NCBI GenBank assembly: GCA_905201305.1
Contig: CAJKNS010000039.1
Span: forward strand, 1 to 13,414
DNA length: 13,414 nt
Source of the DNA: an uncultured Eubacteriales bacterium
GTDB lineage: Bacteria > Bacillota > Clostridia > Oscillospirales > Oscillospiraceae
Reading direction: 5' to 3'
Both the position numbers and the translations under genes were made by a program. A model generated the notes under the pieces. It was not told the origin of the DNA and did no database searches. It saw only the letters and a list, made by a program, of their open reading frames with translations. Positions 7,097-13,414 of this stretch are shown here, piece by piece (position 1 is the stretch's first letter; every line of letters starts with the position of its first letter).

Positions 7097-7150
7097 AAAA
7101 AAACACCAACTGCCGCAGAATTTCTTCCGCGGCAGTCAAGAGCGTTTTTT
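7097..7150. terminator. Bidirectional intrinsic terminator between rarA and the S1-domain gene
   Basis: ACTGCCGC (7109-7116) and GCGGCAGT (7129-7136) form a GC-rich 8-bp stem with a 12-base loop. A run of six T (7145-7150) follows on the plus strand. A run of seven A (7097-7103) precedes it and serves as a T-run for the minus strand. It serves both convergent genes; the minus-strand gene's stop begins at 7152. Confidence 0.8.
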
Positions 7151-8067
7151 CAGCAGTAAGCGGGGCTTTGGTCGGCATAGTGCCAGCCCTGAATGCTGCC
7201 GGAGGTCTTATAATAATGAAGGGACGGCAGGGGCACGTCCTGGGGCAGGGTGCGGATGACAATCAGCTTCACCTTCTGCCGTTCGGGCACAATGGCTTTG
7301 ATGTAAACGCTCACCCGATCTCCCGGGCGCAGGTCCTCCCGATATTCCGCCAGTCCTGACAGATTGGGACTGAGCTCAATGAACACCCCATAGTCCTTGA
7401 CGCTGCGGACCACGCCCACCACCGTCTCCCCCACGGAGAAATTCTTTGCGTTCTCCTGCCAGGTGCCCAAAAGCTCCTTATGGGTCAGATTGATGCGACG
7501 GAGCACCGGGTCCTGAGAGCCAATGGCAACGAAAATGTGGTCGCCCTCCTGAAACCGGTCCCGGCTGTGGTTGATCCGGGAGATGGAGATGTGCTCAATG
7601 GAGAGTAGCGACACGTTGCCGCAGCCAATATCGCAGAATGCCCCAAACCGGTCCAGATGGGTCACCACCGCAGGCAGCACCGTGCCGGTGGGAATGTCGT
7701 GGAGCAGATACCCCAACGCTTCCTCCTGGGCTGCCATTCGCGACAGCTGAAGGCTTGGCTGGGGGTCATACAGCCCCTCGATGGACGTGATCCGGAAGCA
7801 GACCGGCTTTCCCACCCGGCTGAGAATCGCAATGTCCCGTACCGTGCCGTCTGCAATGCCGATGGCAGTTTCCGCCCGGGGGATCAGCCCCTTCACCGCG
7901 CCCAAATCCACCAGCAGATCATGCTGCGGGGTTGCCGAGCGTGCGGTGGCCTCCAGAATGGTGCCCTCCAAATAGGCTTTTTTCAGCTGTTCCCGGGTCA
8001 TTTCGTCGGCGCGAAGGGACTTTGGAAACATCCCCTCCGGGTAGTATGTAGTGTTCATGGTGTTCAT
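7150..8067 (-). CDS. S1 RNA-binding domain protein (ribosomal protein S1-like)
   Basis: This 305-residue protein is made of three S1-like OB-fold domains. The first (about 33-110) is degenerate and starts GTILEATAR. The second spans about 127-195 (GTVLPAVVTHLDRFGAFCDIG). The third (about 208-272) is the most typical (GETVVGVVRSVKDYGVFIELS, then LAEYREDLRPGDRV). This fits the short S1-like proteins of Clostridia, which probably bind RNA on or near the ribosome; true S1 function is not established for such forms. The C-terminal tail after domain three is aromatic and proline-containing. ATG 8067 has GGAGG seven bases upstream. The gene is convergent with rarA and has an unexplained leader of about 260 bases. 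Confidence 0.85.
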   Translation of the reverse strand: MNTMNTTYYPEGMFPKSLRADEMTREQLKKAYLEGTILEATARSATPQHDLLVDLGAVKGLIPRAETAIGIADGTVRDIAILSRVGKPVCFRITSIEGLYDPQPSLQLSRMAAQEEALGYLLHDIPTGTVLPAVVTHLDRFGAFCDIGCGNVSLLSIEHISISRINHSRDRFQEGDHIFVAIGSQDPVLRRINLTHKELLGTWQENAKNFSVGETVVGVVRSVKDYGVFIELSPNLSGLAEYREDLRPGDRVSVYIKAIVPERQKVKLIVIRTLPQDVPLPSLHYYKTSGSIQGWHYADQSPAYC

Positions 8068-8330
8068 AATCGTTCCTCCTTGATGGACTTTTGGAATGTT
8101 GAAAAAGTGAAATTGCTTTGGATGGTGCGGCAGAGCAAGTCCTCCACCGCATCAATACAGTAAGCTCCAAGGCAATACCACATGAATTGGCGTCAAGGCT
8201 TCAGCCAGAGATTTTGCGCTGGAAAAAGGCATTTTTTCGATGGAATACTTTGTGTATTTCGAGAAAAAATAACGCATTTCCGGCGAAAAAGATCGGTTGA
8301 AGGCTGACGACACATTTGTGTGGTTTTGCC
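8068..8330. other. Gene-free stretch upstream of the S1-domain gene
   Basis: I see no convincing coding frame in this 263-base stretch. It lies between the S1-domain gene and the small unknown gene, both on the minus strand. It holds the S1 gene's RBS next to 8067, an A/T-rich imperfect hairpin at 8231-8270 and a possible weak terminator at 8286-8332. I found no riboswitch or T-box landmark by eye and no convincing promoter hexamers. Confidence 0.5.
8231..8270. repeat. Imperfect A/T-rich inverted repeat in the S1-gene leader
   Basis: ATTTTTTCGA (8231-8240) mirrors TCGAGAAAAAAT (8259-8270) apart from one bulged G. Inside, GAATAC (8244-8249) pairs with GTATTTC (8254-8260) around a short loop. 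It could be an RNA hairpin in the S1-gene leader or a protein site. The outer arms are A/T-rich, so chance is possible. Confidence 0.35.
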
Positions 8331-8332
8331 TT
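8286..8332 (-). terminator. Possible weak terminator after the small unknown gene
   Basis: AAGGC (8300-8304) pairs with GCCTT (8328-8332) around a palindromic ACACATTTGTGT (8310-8321). On the minus strand a TTTTT run (8290-8286) follows about nine bases later. The stem is interrupted and the T-run is distant, so confidence is low. Confidence 0.3.
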
Positions 8333-8666
8333 AAAAAAGAATTTTTCCGCCCAATGCCGTAAGCAGCTGCCGAGCGTCATATAGCCCGGTATCATCAGTG
8401 AGCACGGACAAAACGGGCGAATCCTGGGGCTTGGGGGTGTGCAGCATCACGCCGTTTCCGCTGAGGGGCGGCAGGGCCCCCATCAGGCTGTTTCCGGCAG
8501 TGCTTCCGCCGGCCGAGCCATAGGGATAGGCAACCAGCAGGGGATCGGCTGGAATGTCCAGGGGCTTCTGCTTGCTGGAAACCATGTAGCCCCGGCGCCG
8601 GAGACGCTCTGCTGCCTGCTGGGCTGCGGCAGGACTATCAAACCTGCAGGTAATGGTAATCGACAA
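8331..8666 (-). CDS. Small protein of unknown function, TTG start
   Basis: I do not recognise this 111-residue protein. The N-terminus (ITITCRF, then SPAAAQQAAERLRRRGY) looks like a beta-strand followed by an amphipathic helix, as in small alpha/beta ferredoxin-like folds. The middle is rich in Gly, Ser and Pro (YPYGSAGGSTAGNSLMGALPP), and the end has LLTALGGKILF. TTG at 8666 is chosen because AAGGAGGG lies seven bases upstream and the N-terminal fold begins there. The frame remains open upstream, but that part overlaps the divergent DUF951 gene and is not coding. No membrane segment or signal peptide is evident. Confidence 0.62.
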   Translation of the reverse strand: MSITITCRFDSPAAAQQAAERLRRRGYMVSSKQKPLDIPADPLLVAYPYGSAGGSTAGNSLMGALPPLSGNGVMLHTPKPQDSPVLSVLTDDTGLYDARQLLTALGGKILF

Positions 8667-8733
8667 TGGAATCCCTCCTTCGGTCCTATTGTTGCCGACA
8701 GAAGGAGAAACTATACAGTTGAGGTGACAAACA

Positions 8734-8919
8734 ATGGATGTACGTCTGGGGGATACCCTGATTATGAAAAAGCCCCATCCCTGCGGCTCAAAGGAATGGA
8801 AGGTCCTGCGCACGGGCATGGACTTCCGCCTGAAATGCATGGGCTGCGGACACGAGGTCATGGGCGCCCGGTCCAAGCTGGAAAAGAATATTAAGGAGAT
8901 CCGCCATGCAGAGGAATGA
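8734..8919 (+). CDS. DUF951 family small protein
   Basis: This 61-residue protein has the typical DUF951 layout: DVRLGDTLIMKKPHPCGS, then EWKVLRTGMDFRLKCMGCGHEVM, then a basic helix. Cys17, Cys35 and Cys38 (the last two as CMGC) suggest a small metal-binding or zinc-ribbon-like fold. The family is widespread in Firmicutes and its function is unknown. ATG 8734 follows GAGGTGA with six bases of spacing. The gene overlaps recQ by 14 bases, so it is the first gene of the recQ-hisC-radical SAM operon. Confidence 0.92.
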   Translation: MDVRLGDTLIMKKPHPCGSKEWKVLRTGMDFRLKCMGCGHEVMGARSKLEKNIKEIRHAEE

Positions 8920-10435
8920 CCCTCTGGAGCGGGCAAAGGCGCTTCTCTATGAGCATTTTGGTTATTCCTCCTTTCGCGGAGCCCAGGAAACGCTGATTTC
9001 CGCCATTTTATCCGGAAAAGACGCGCTGGGCATCATGCCAACCGGCGCAGGCAAGTCCATTTGCTATCAGATTCCGGGGCTGATGCTGCCGGGAATCACC
9101 CTGGTGGTGTCGCCGCTGATTTCTCTGATGCAGGATCAGGTCCGGGCGCTGAAGGCGGCGGGCATCGCAGGCGCCTATCTCAATTCGTCTCTGAGCTATA
9201 AGCAGTATCTAAAGGCGCTGGACAATGCCCGAAAAGGCATGTACAAGATCATCTATGTTGCCCCCGAGCGGCTGGTGACCGGAGAATTCCAGAGCTTTGC
9301 GGCGTCGGTGCCCATTTCTCTGGTGGCGGTGGATGAAGCCCACTGCGTCTCCCAATGGGGTCACGATTTTCGCCCGTCCTATATGAACATTGCGCCCTTT
9401 GTTGCGATGCTGCCCACCCGCCCGGTACTGGCTGCCTTTACCGCAACGGCAACCCCTGCGGTCCGGGAGGATATCCTGTTCCACTTAAAGCTTAGGAATC
9501 CCGAGATCGCGGTCACCGGCTTTGATCGGAAAAATCTGTTCTTCCGGGTGCTAAAGCCCGCGGACAAAAAGGCGGCGCTTTTGGAGTTCCTTGCCCAGCA
9601 TCGGGACGAGAGCGGCATTGTCTACTGCTCCACTCGGAAAACCGTGGAAAAGGTCACGGAGCTATTAAAGGACCATGGCATTTCCGCTGCCCGGTATCAT
9701 GCGGGTCTGGAAGAGGAGGAGCGCCGGGAGGGGCAGACTGCATTCCTTTACGACAAGGTGAAGGTCATGGTCGCCACCAATGCCTTTGGCATGGGCATCG
9801 ACAAGCAGAACGTCAGCTACGTGGTACACTATAATATGCCCAAAAATATGGAGGCATACTATCAGGAGGCAGGGCGGGCAGGTCGCGACGGCTCCAAAGC
9901 CGAATGCCTGCTGCTCTATGGGGGCGGAGATGTCCATACCGCCGAGTTCTTCATCAATAATTCCACCGAGGGAAACGAGGGCGGACCGGAAGCCGTTGCC
10001 CAGCGCCGGAAGATCGAATTCGACAAGCTGGACCAGATGAAGAACTATTGCTACACCTCCGGCTGTCTTCGGCATTACATCCTTGACTACTTCGGCGAGG
10101 ATTCACCCCTGCGCTGCGATAACTGCGGCAACTGTCGGGCAAGGAAGAACATTGCCGCGGCGCTGAAGCAGCCGGCAGTCCGTCCCCATAAGACGGAGCG
10201 GAGTCTGTATGAAATGCTTAAAAGCGTGCGGCTGGACTTTGCGGAAAAGGCGGGTCTGCCCCCGGAGCTGATTTTTACCGACCGCTGCCTTCAGGCAATG
10301 GCGGTGACAAAGCCCCAGAACGAACACGATATGCTGGAAATCCCCGGCGTCAGTCCGGTGAAATATCAAATGTACGGAAAAACCTTCCTGCGCGTAATTC
10401 AGCGCAACAGTGACAGAAGGAGTGGCGTAGAATGA
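8906..10435 (+). CDS. recQ: RecQ-family ATP-dependent DNA helicase, short form apparently lacking the winged-helix domain
   Basis: This 509-residue 3'-5' helicase acts in recombination and fork repair. Motif 0 is FRGAQETLI (23-31). Motif I is TGAGKS (46-51, Lys50). DEAH is at 143-146, with the aromatic-rich loop HCVSQWGHDFRP directly after it. TATAT is at 179-183. Motif V is ATNAFGMGID (290-299), and motif VI is YYQEAGRAGRDG (318-329). Zinc-binding cysteines are 382, 387, 404 and 407. An HRDC-like domain fills about 433-500 (YEMLKSVRLDFAEKAGLPPELIF). Only about 20 residues separate the zinc region from HRDC, where E. coli RecQ has a winged-helix domain of about 100, so that domain appears absent. 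The start follows AAGGAGATC. The end overlaps hisC by ATGA. Confidence 0.95.
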   Translation: MQRNDPLERAKALLYEHFGYSSFRGAQETLISAILSGKDALGIMPTGAGKSICYQIPGLMLPGITLVVSPLISLMQDQVRALKAAGIAGAYLNSSLSYKQYLKALDNARKGMYKIIYVAPERLVTGEFQSFAASVPISLVAVDEAHCVSQWGHDFRPSYMNIAPFVAMLPTRPVLAAFTATATPAVREDILFHLKLRNPEIAVTGFDRKNLFFRVLKPADKKAALLEFLAQHRDESGIVYCSTRKTVEKVTELLKDHGISAARYHAGLEEEERREGQTAFLYDKVKVMVATNAFGMGIDKQNVSYVVHYNMPKNMEAYYQEAGRAGRDGSKAECLLLYGGGDVHTAEFFINNSTEGNEGGPEAVAQRRKIEFDKLDQMKNYCYTSGCLRHYILDYFGEDSPLRCDNCGNCRARKNIAAALKQPAVRPHKTERSLYEMLKSVRLDFAEKAGLPPELIFTDRCLQAMAVTKPQNEHDMLEIPGVSPVKYQMYGKTFLRVIQRNSDRRSGVE

Positions 10436-11502
10436 ACAAACAGTATTGGTCCCGGCGCATTCAAAACACCGAGCCCTATATCCCCGGCGAGCAGCCCAAG
10501 GACCGGCGCTATGTAAAGCTCAACACCAACGAAAATCCCTATCCACCGTCCCCAAAGGTGCAGGAAGCCCTCCAAAATGTGGCGATTTCCGACCTTCGGC
10601 TCTATCCGGACCCGGATTGCCTCCAGCTTCGTACCGCACTGGCAAACCAGCATCACATTGCGCCTGAAAATGTGTTCGTGGGCAACGGCTCCGACGAAAT
10701 TCTGGCGTTTTGCTACCTTGCATTTATGGATGAGAACAATCCTGCAATTTTCCCGGATATCACCTACAGCTTTTACCCGGTGTATGCGGCGCTTTTCGGA
10801 AACAACACGAGAATTGTGCCGGTCCGCGAGGATTTTTCCATTCCCGTGGACGAGCTGTGCAAAAATGATGGCACCGTTGTCCTGACGAACCCCAACGCAC
10901 CCACCGGCATGGCGGTATCCCTGCATGTAATCGAGGACATCCTGAAGGCGAATCCCGACCATGTGGTGATCGTGGACGAGGCATATGTAGACTTCGGCGC
11001 AGAAAGCGCAGTACCGCTGATTAACCGGTATCCCAACCTGCTGGTGGTGCAGACCTGCTCCAAGTCCCGGAGCCTTGCGGGCATGCGCATCGGCTTTGCC
11101 TTTGGCTGCCCGGATCTGATTGCGGCGCTGAACACCGTCAAGAATTCCGTGAACTCCTATACCCTGGACCGGATGGCGCTCTCTGCGGCACAGGCTGCGG
11201 TGGAGGATACGGTCTATATGGATGATACCCGCACCCGGGTGTCGAATACCCGCGAAATTACCACCGGGAAATTAAAAAATCTGGGCTTTACGGTGCTGCC
11301 ATCCAAGGCGAATTTCGTGTTTGCCAGCCACGATCAGGTGCCCGGTCAGGCGCTGTTCCAGCAGCTGAGAGATCGGGGCGTATTGGTCCGGTACTTCAAT
11401 AAGCCACGCATTCACGAATTCCTGCGCATCACCATCGGAACCCCGGAGGAAATGGATGTGCTGATTCATGCGCTGGAGGAAATTTTGGAGGGATACAAAT
11501 GA
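10432..11502 (+). CDS. hisC: Histidinol-phosphate aminotransferase-like PLP enzyme
   Basis: This 356-residue fold-type I aminotransferase is of the HisC group, which converts imidazole acetol-phosphate to histidinol-phosphate using glutamate. It has LNTNENPYPPSP (30-41), VGNGSDEIL (83-91), TNPNAPTG (152-159), VDEAYVDF (181-188), and the PLP lysine Lys211 in CSKSRSLAGMRIG. The HEFLRITIGTPEEM stretch near the end carries the family's C-terminal arginine. No other his genes are visible nearby, so another HisC-like aminotransferase role, such as aromatic amino acids, cannot be excluded. The ATG overlaps the recQ stop (ATGA), with AGAAGGAG upstream. The end overlaps the radical SAM gene in the same way. 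Confidence 0.9.
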   Translation: MNKQYWSRRIQNTEPYIPGEQPKDRRYVKLNTNENPYPPSPKVQEALQNVAISDLRLYPDPDCLQLRTALANQHHIAPENVFVGNGSDEILAFCYLAFMDENNPAIFPDITYSFYPVYAALFGNNTRIVPVREDFSIPVDELCKNDGTVVLTNPNAPTGMAVSLHVIEDILKANPDHVVIVDEAYVDFGAESAVPLINRYPNLLVVQTCSKSRSLAGMRIGFAFGCPDLIAALNTVKNSVNSYTLDRMALSAAQAAVEDTVYMDDTRTRVSNTREITTGKLKNLGFTVLPSKANFVFASHDQVPGQALFQQLRDRGVLVRYFNKPRIHEFLRITIGTPEEMDVLIHALEEILEGYK

Positions 11503-12371
11503 TCGAATACGAACCGCCTGTCTACCGTCCGCCCGGAGAATGGCGCAGCTTTCTGGTGCAGGCAACCATTGGATGCAGTCACAACGGCTGCACGTTCTGC
11601 GGCATGTATAAGGGCAAAAAGTTCCGGGTGCGCCCGCTGGAGGACATCATTGGGGACATTCGGGAGGCAGCGGCGTTTTATAATCAGTATGAAAAGGTGT
11701 TCCTCTGCGACGGCGACGCCATTGCCATGAAGACGGAGGATTTGCTGGAGATTCTGCGGGAGATCAAGCAGGATTTTCCCCACTGCCGGCTGATCTCCAC
11801 CTATGCCGGTCCCAAGAGCACCCTGAGCAAAACCCCGGAGGAGCTGAAAATCCTCCACGATGCGGGATTGGGAAGGGCATATCTTGGCATCGAAACGGGC
11901 ATGGAGTCCCTGCTGAAATCCACCAACAAGGGCGTTTCTCGCGCCCAGATGCTGGAGGCGGGACTGCGGCTCCGGAACGCGGGCATCGACCTGTGGGGCA
12001 TTATCCTCATTGGTCTGGGCGGCAAGCCCTTGTCCATGGAAAACGCCCGGGAAACCGCAAAAATCGTCAACGAAATGCAGCCGAACCATCTCTCCGCCAT
12101 GAACTATACGCCCGTGGAGGGCACCAAGCTGGGCAATCAGGCGCTTCGCGGGGAGTTCCAGGTGCTTTCCGCCAAGGAAAGCCTCATGGAAACCGCCGAG
12201 CTTATCCGGAATCTGGACGTTTCCGGCATGCATTTCACCTCAGACCATGCCTCCAACTATCTGCCGCTGAAGGGCACGTTAAATGAGGACCGGGACAAGC
12301 TGCTCCGGCTCATTGACGGCGCAATCGGAGGAAAGGTCGCAGTACGGAGCGAAGCGAGCCGAGGACTGTAA
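11499..12371 (+). CDS. Radical SAM protein of the Elp3/HemN-like group, function unknown
   Basis: This 290-residue enzyme has an iron-sulfur motif written C26-SHNG-C31-TF-C34, followed by GMYKGKKFRVRP. That is a four-residue first gap rather than the classical three. The barrel follows with LCDGDAIAM, LISTYAGPKS, YLGIETGMESLL (the GIE/GxE strand) and IILIGLGG. I recognise the family as a common uncharacterised bacterial radical SAM group but cannot name a substrate. No SPASM or B12 domain is present. The start ATG overlaps the hisC stop (ATGA), with GGAGG seven bases upstream. The C-terminus ends in an Arg/Ser/Glu tail (VRSEASRGL) that looks like a late extension. A strong terminator follows 12 bases after the stop. 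Confidence 0.88.
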   Translation: MIEYEPPVYRPPGEWRSFLVQATIGCSHNGCTFCGMYKGKKFRVRPLEDIIGDIREAAAFYNQYEKVFLCDGDAIAMKTEDLLEILREIKQDFPHCRLISTYAGPKSTLSKTPEELKILHDAGLGRAYLGIETGMESLLKSTNKGVSRAQMLEAGLRLRNAGIDLWGIILIGLGGKPLSMENARETAKIVNEMQPNHLSAMNYTPVEGTKLGNQALRGEFQVLSAKESLMETAELIRNLDVSGMHFTSDHASNYLPLKGTLNEDRDKLLRLIDGAIGGKVAVRSEASRGL

Positions 12372-12381
12372 ATAGAAAATA

Positions 12382-12420
12382 AGCCACCATGGGAGATCAA
12401 AACTCCTGTGGTGGTTTTTT
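12382..12420 (+). terminator. Strong intrinsic terminator ending the recQ-hisC-radical SAM operon
   Basis: CCACCATGGGAG (12384-12395) pairs along its full length with CTCCTGTGGTGG (12403-12414), with two G-U wobbles, around the seven-base loop ATCAAAA. Six T follow (12415-12420). It separates the recQ operon from spoIIGA and argues against a spoIIGA start within it. Confidence 0.92.
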
Positions 12421-12487
12421 CCTGCCCGGAACATGGTTTCGGGCTTTTTTGCCCAAGGAATATGCTATGCTGATAGCGGGTGATGGC

Positions 12488-13333
12488 ATGACCGTGTACT
12501 TGGATCAGGTATGGCTGCTCAACAGTCTGGTGGACTATCTGCTTTTGTCCGTATCCGGGCGGCTGCTGGGAATGCCGCAAAACCGGCTCCGGCTGCTACT
12601 GTCCGGTGCAGTGGGGGGAATGTATGCCGCGCTGTCGCTGGTTCCGGGAATGCGCTTTTTACAGGGCAATCTATGCCGGATTTTTGGCGCCGCGGGACTG
12701 TGTCTCTGCGCCTTCGGACAGGCAAGGGGCATTCTCCGGCAGACGGCGGTGCTGTTTTTGCTGGCAGCGGCCTTTTCCGGGGTGACATTATTGCTGACGG
12801 AGTGCTTCTCTGCACCGGGGGCACTGATCGGCGGCACGGTGTATTATCCCCTGAGCCTTGGGGTGCTGATCCTGACGGCAGGGGGCGCCTGCGGACTGAT
12901 GAGCTGGGGACTGGGGCGAATGATGCAGCACGGGGGTGATATTGCCCAGGTGGAGCTGACCATAGCAGGCACGACCCGGCAGATTTCCGCCCTTTACGAC
13001 ACCGGAAACACCCTGAAGGACCCCTTGTCCGGCAGTCCTGTGCTGGTGGCGGACTGGACGCTGCTCCGGGACTGCTGCCCGGCTTTACTGCTGAAATCCC
13101 AGGATCTCAGCGCACCGGAGCAGCTAATCGGTAGGCTGCACGTAGCCTATCCGCAGCTGAAGCCCCGGCTGCTGCCCTATAAAACCGTGTCCCAAGCAGG
13201 GGGCATGCTGCTGGCGGTGACGCCGGAAAAAATCCTGATACAGGGGAGAGCGGAACGGATGCTGATTGCGTTTTCGCCGGTGACTGTTTCCGATGGAGGC
13301 GGCTACCAGGCGCTTCTGGGAGGAAGACGATGA
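12488..13333 (+). CDS. spoIIGA: Sigma-E processing peptidase SpoIIGA
   Basis: This 281-residue membrane aspartic protease cleaves the pro-sequence from sigma-E in the mother cell during sporulation. The N-terminal half holds about five membrane segments within residues 1-143. The C-terminal cytoplasmic domain has the catalytic motif LYDTGNTLKDPLSGSPV with Asp171 as the single active-site aspartate, as in retropepsin-like dimers. The start at 12488 is chosen because family proteins begin M-x-[IV]-YLD-x-[IV]-WLLN and because GCGGGTGAT resembles an extended Shine-Dalgarno at proper distance. ATG 12467, seven codons upstream with AAGGA, is an alternative. The stop overlaps the sigE ATG (ATGA), giving the classical spoIIGA-sigE pair. 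No clear promoter or Spo0A box was seen in 12421-12487. Confidence 0.94.
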   Translation: MTVYLDQVWLLNSLVDYLLLSVSGRLLGMPQNRLRLLLSGAVGGMYAALSLVPGMRFLQGNLCRIFGAAGLCLCAFGQARGILRQTAVLFLLAAAFSGVTLLLTECFSAPGALIGGTVYYPLSLGVLILTAGGACGLMSWGLGRMMQHGGDIAQVELTIAGTTRQISALYDTGNTLKDPLSGSPVLVADWTLLRDCCPALLLKSQDLSAPEQLIGRLHVAYPQLKPRLLPYKTVSQAGGMLLAVTPEKILIQGRAERMLIAFSPVTVSDGGGYQALLGGRR

Positions 13334-13414
13334 TACAATTTGTACTGCGTCTCATTGGCGCAACGCCGGAAAAAATCATGTACATTGGCGGCAGCGATGT
13401 TTTGCCGCCGCCGC
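13330..13414 (+). CDS. sigE: RNA polymerase sporulation sigma factor SigE, 5' part only
   Basis: Only the first 28 codons lie in the window. The segment MYIGGSDVLPPP matches the conserved YYIGGSEALPPP region at the junction of the pro-sequence and mature sigma-E, where SpoIIGA cleaves. The pro-region here is short (about 17 residues before Tyr18). Sigma-E directs the early mother-cell transcription programme. The ATG overlaps the spoIIGA stop, with GGAGG six bases upstream, so the two are translationally coupled. The identification rests on this short stretch plus the neighbour. Confidence 0.92.
   Translation, partial: MIQFVLRLIGATPEKIMYIGGSDVLPPP

Noticed and set aside
8712..8717. TATACA as a -10 element for DUF951/recQ
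   Set aside because: The implied start site would fall in the gene's own RBS, and the -35 (TTGTTG) is poor.
11466..12233. 255-residue minus-strand open frame opposite the second radical SAM gene
   Set aside because: It is antisense to a motif-complete gene, a typical GC-driven open frame.
12389..12487. SpoIIGA start at 12389
   Set aside because: This start lies in the terminator stem of the preceding operon, and family N-termini begin at the MTVYLD methionine.
1..13414. CRISPR arrays, tRNAs, insertion sequences, att sites or prophage genes
   Set aside because: No regularly spaced repeats, cloverleaf-like segments, transposase or integrase frames were seen by eye on either strand.

Overview
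The window looks like chromosome from an endospore-forming, fairly GC-rich member of the Clostridia, probably Oscillospirales-like. The case rests on spoIIGA followed directly by sigE at the right edge, a DUF951 small protein, strong GGAGG-type ribosome binding sites, densely overlapping genes and clostridial-style protein sequences. No tRNA, rRNA, CRISPR array, insertion sequence or prophage was seen. The lineage is inferred from protein character only.

Left edge, plus strand (1-1027): the 3' part of a degV family gene, carrying a frameshift, runs into an RluA-type pseudouridine synthase gene through a TAATG stop/start overlap. A hairpin at 1060-1101 separates them from a convergent minus-strand block.

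Minus-strand block (5654 down to 1100), in transcription order: nth (endonuclease III) and a VanZ-like membrane protein gene (ATGA overlap); an MNT/HEPN toxin-antitoxin-like pair with its own good promoter and a terminator; then a three-gene operon. That operon encodes a lipoprotein with an unusually long N-terminal region, a radical SAM/SPASM enzyme (TGATG overlap) and a single-pass membrane protein. It resembles a substrate-plus-maturase cassette and is the best candidate here for an undescribed system. The radical SAM gene carries an in-frame TAA exactly inside its CxxxCxxC cluster motif, so this copy is either freshly inactivated or a sequence error.

Middle (5700-8919): rarA (plus, with an extended -10 promoter) diverges from nth and converges on an S1-domain RNA-binding protein gene (minus) across a bidirectional terminator. 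Upstream of the S1 gene lies about 260 bp without a gene, then a small unknown gene with a TTG start (minus). Divergent from that is a DUF951 gene.

Right (8734-12420, plus): DUF951, recQ, hisC and a second radical SAM gene form one tightly overlapping operon that ends at a strong terminator. The RecQ has helicase, zinc and HRDC regions but no room for a normal winged-helix domain. Immediately after the terminator, spoIIGA and the start of sigE form the mother-cell sporulation locus: SpoIIGA is the membrane aspartic protease that activates pro-sigma-E. Two coding lesions in 13.4 kb (degV and the radical SAM gene) raise the possibility of assembly error; raw reads would decide.
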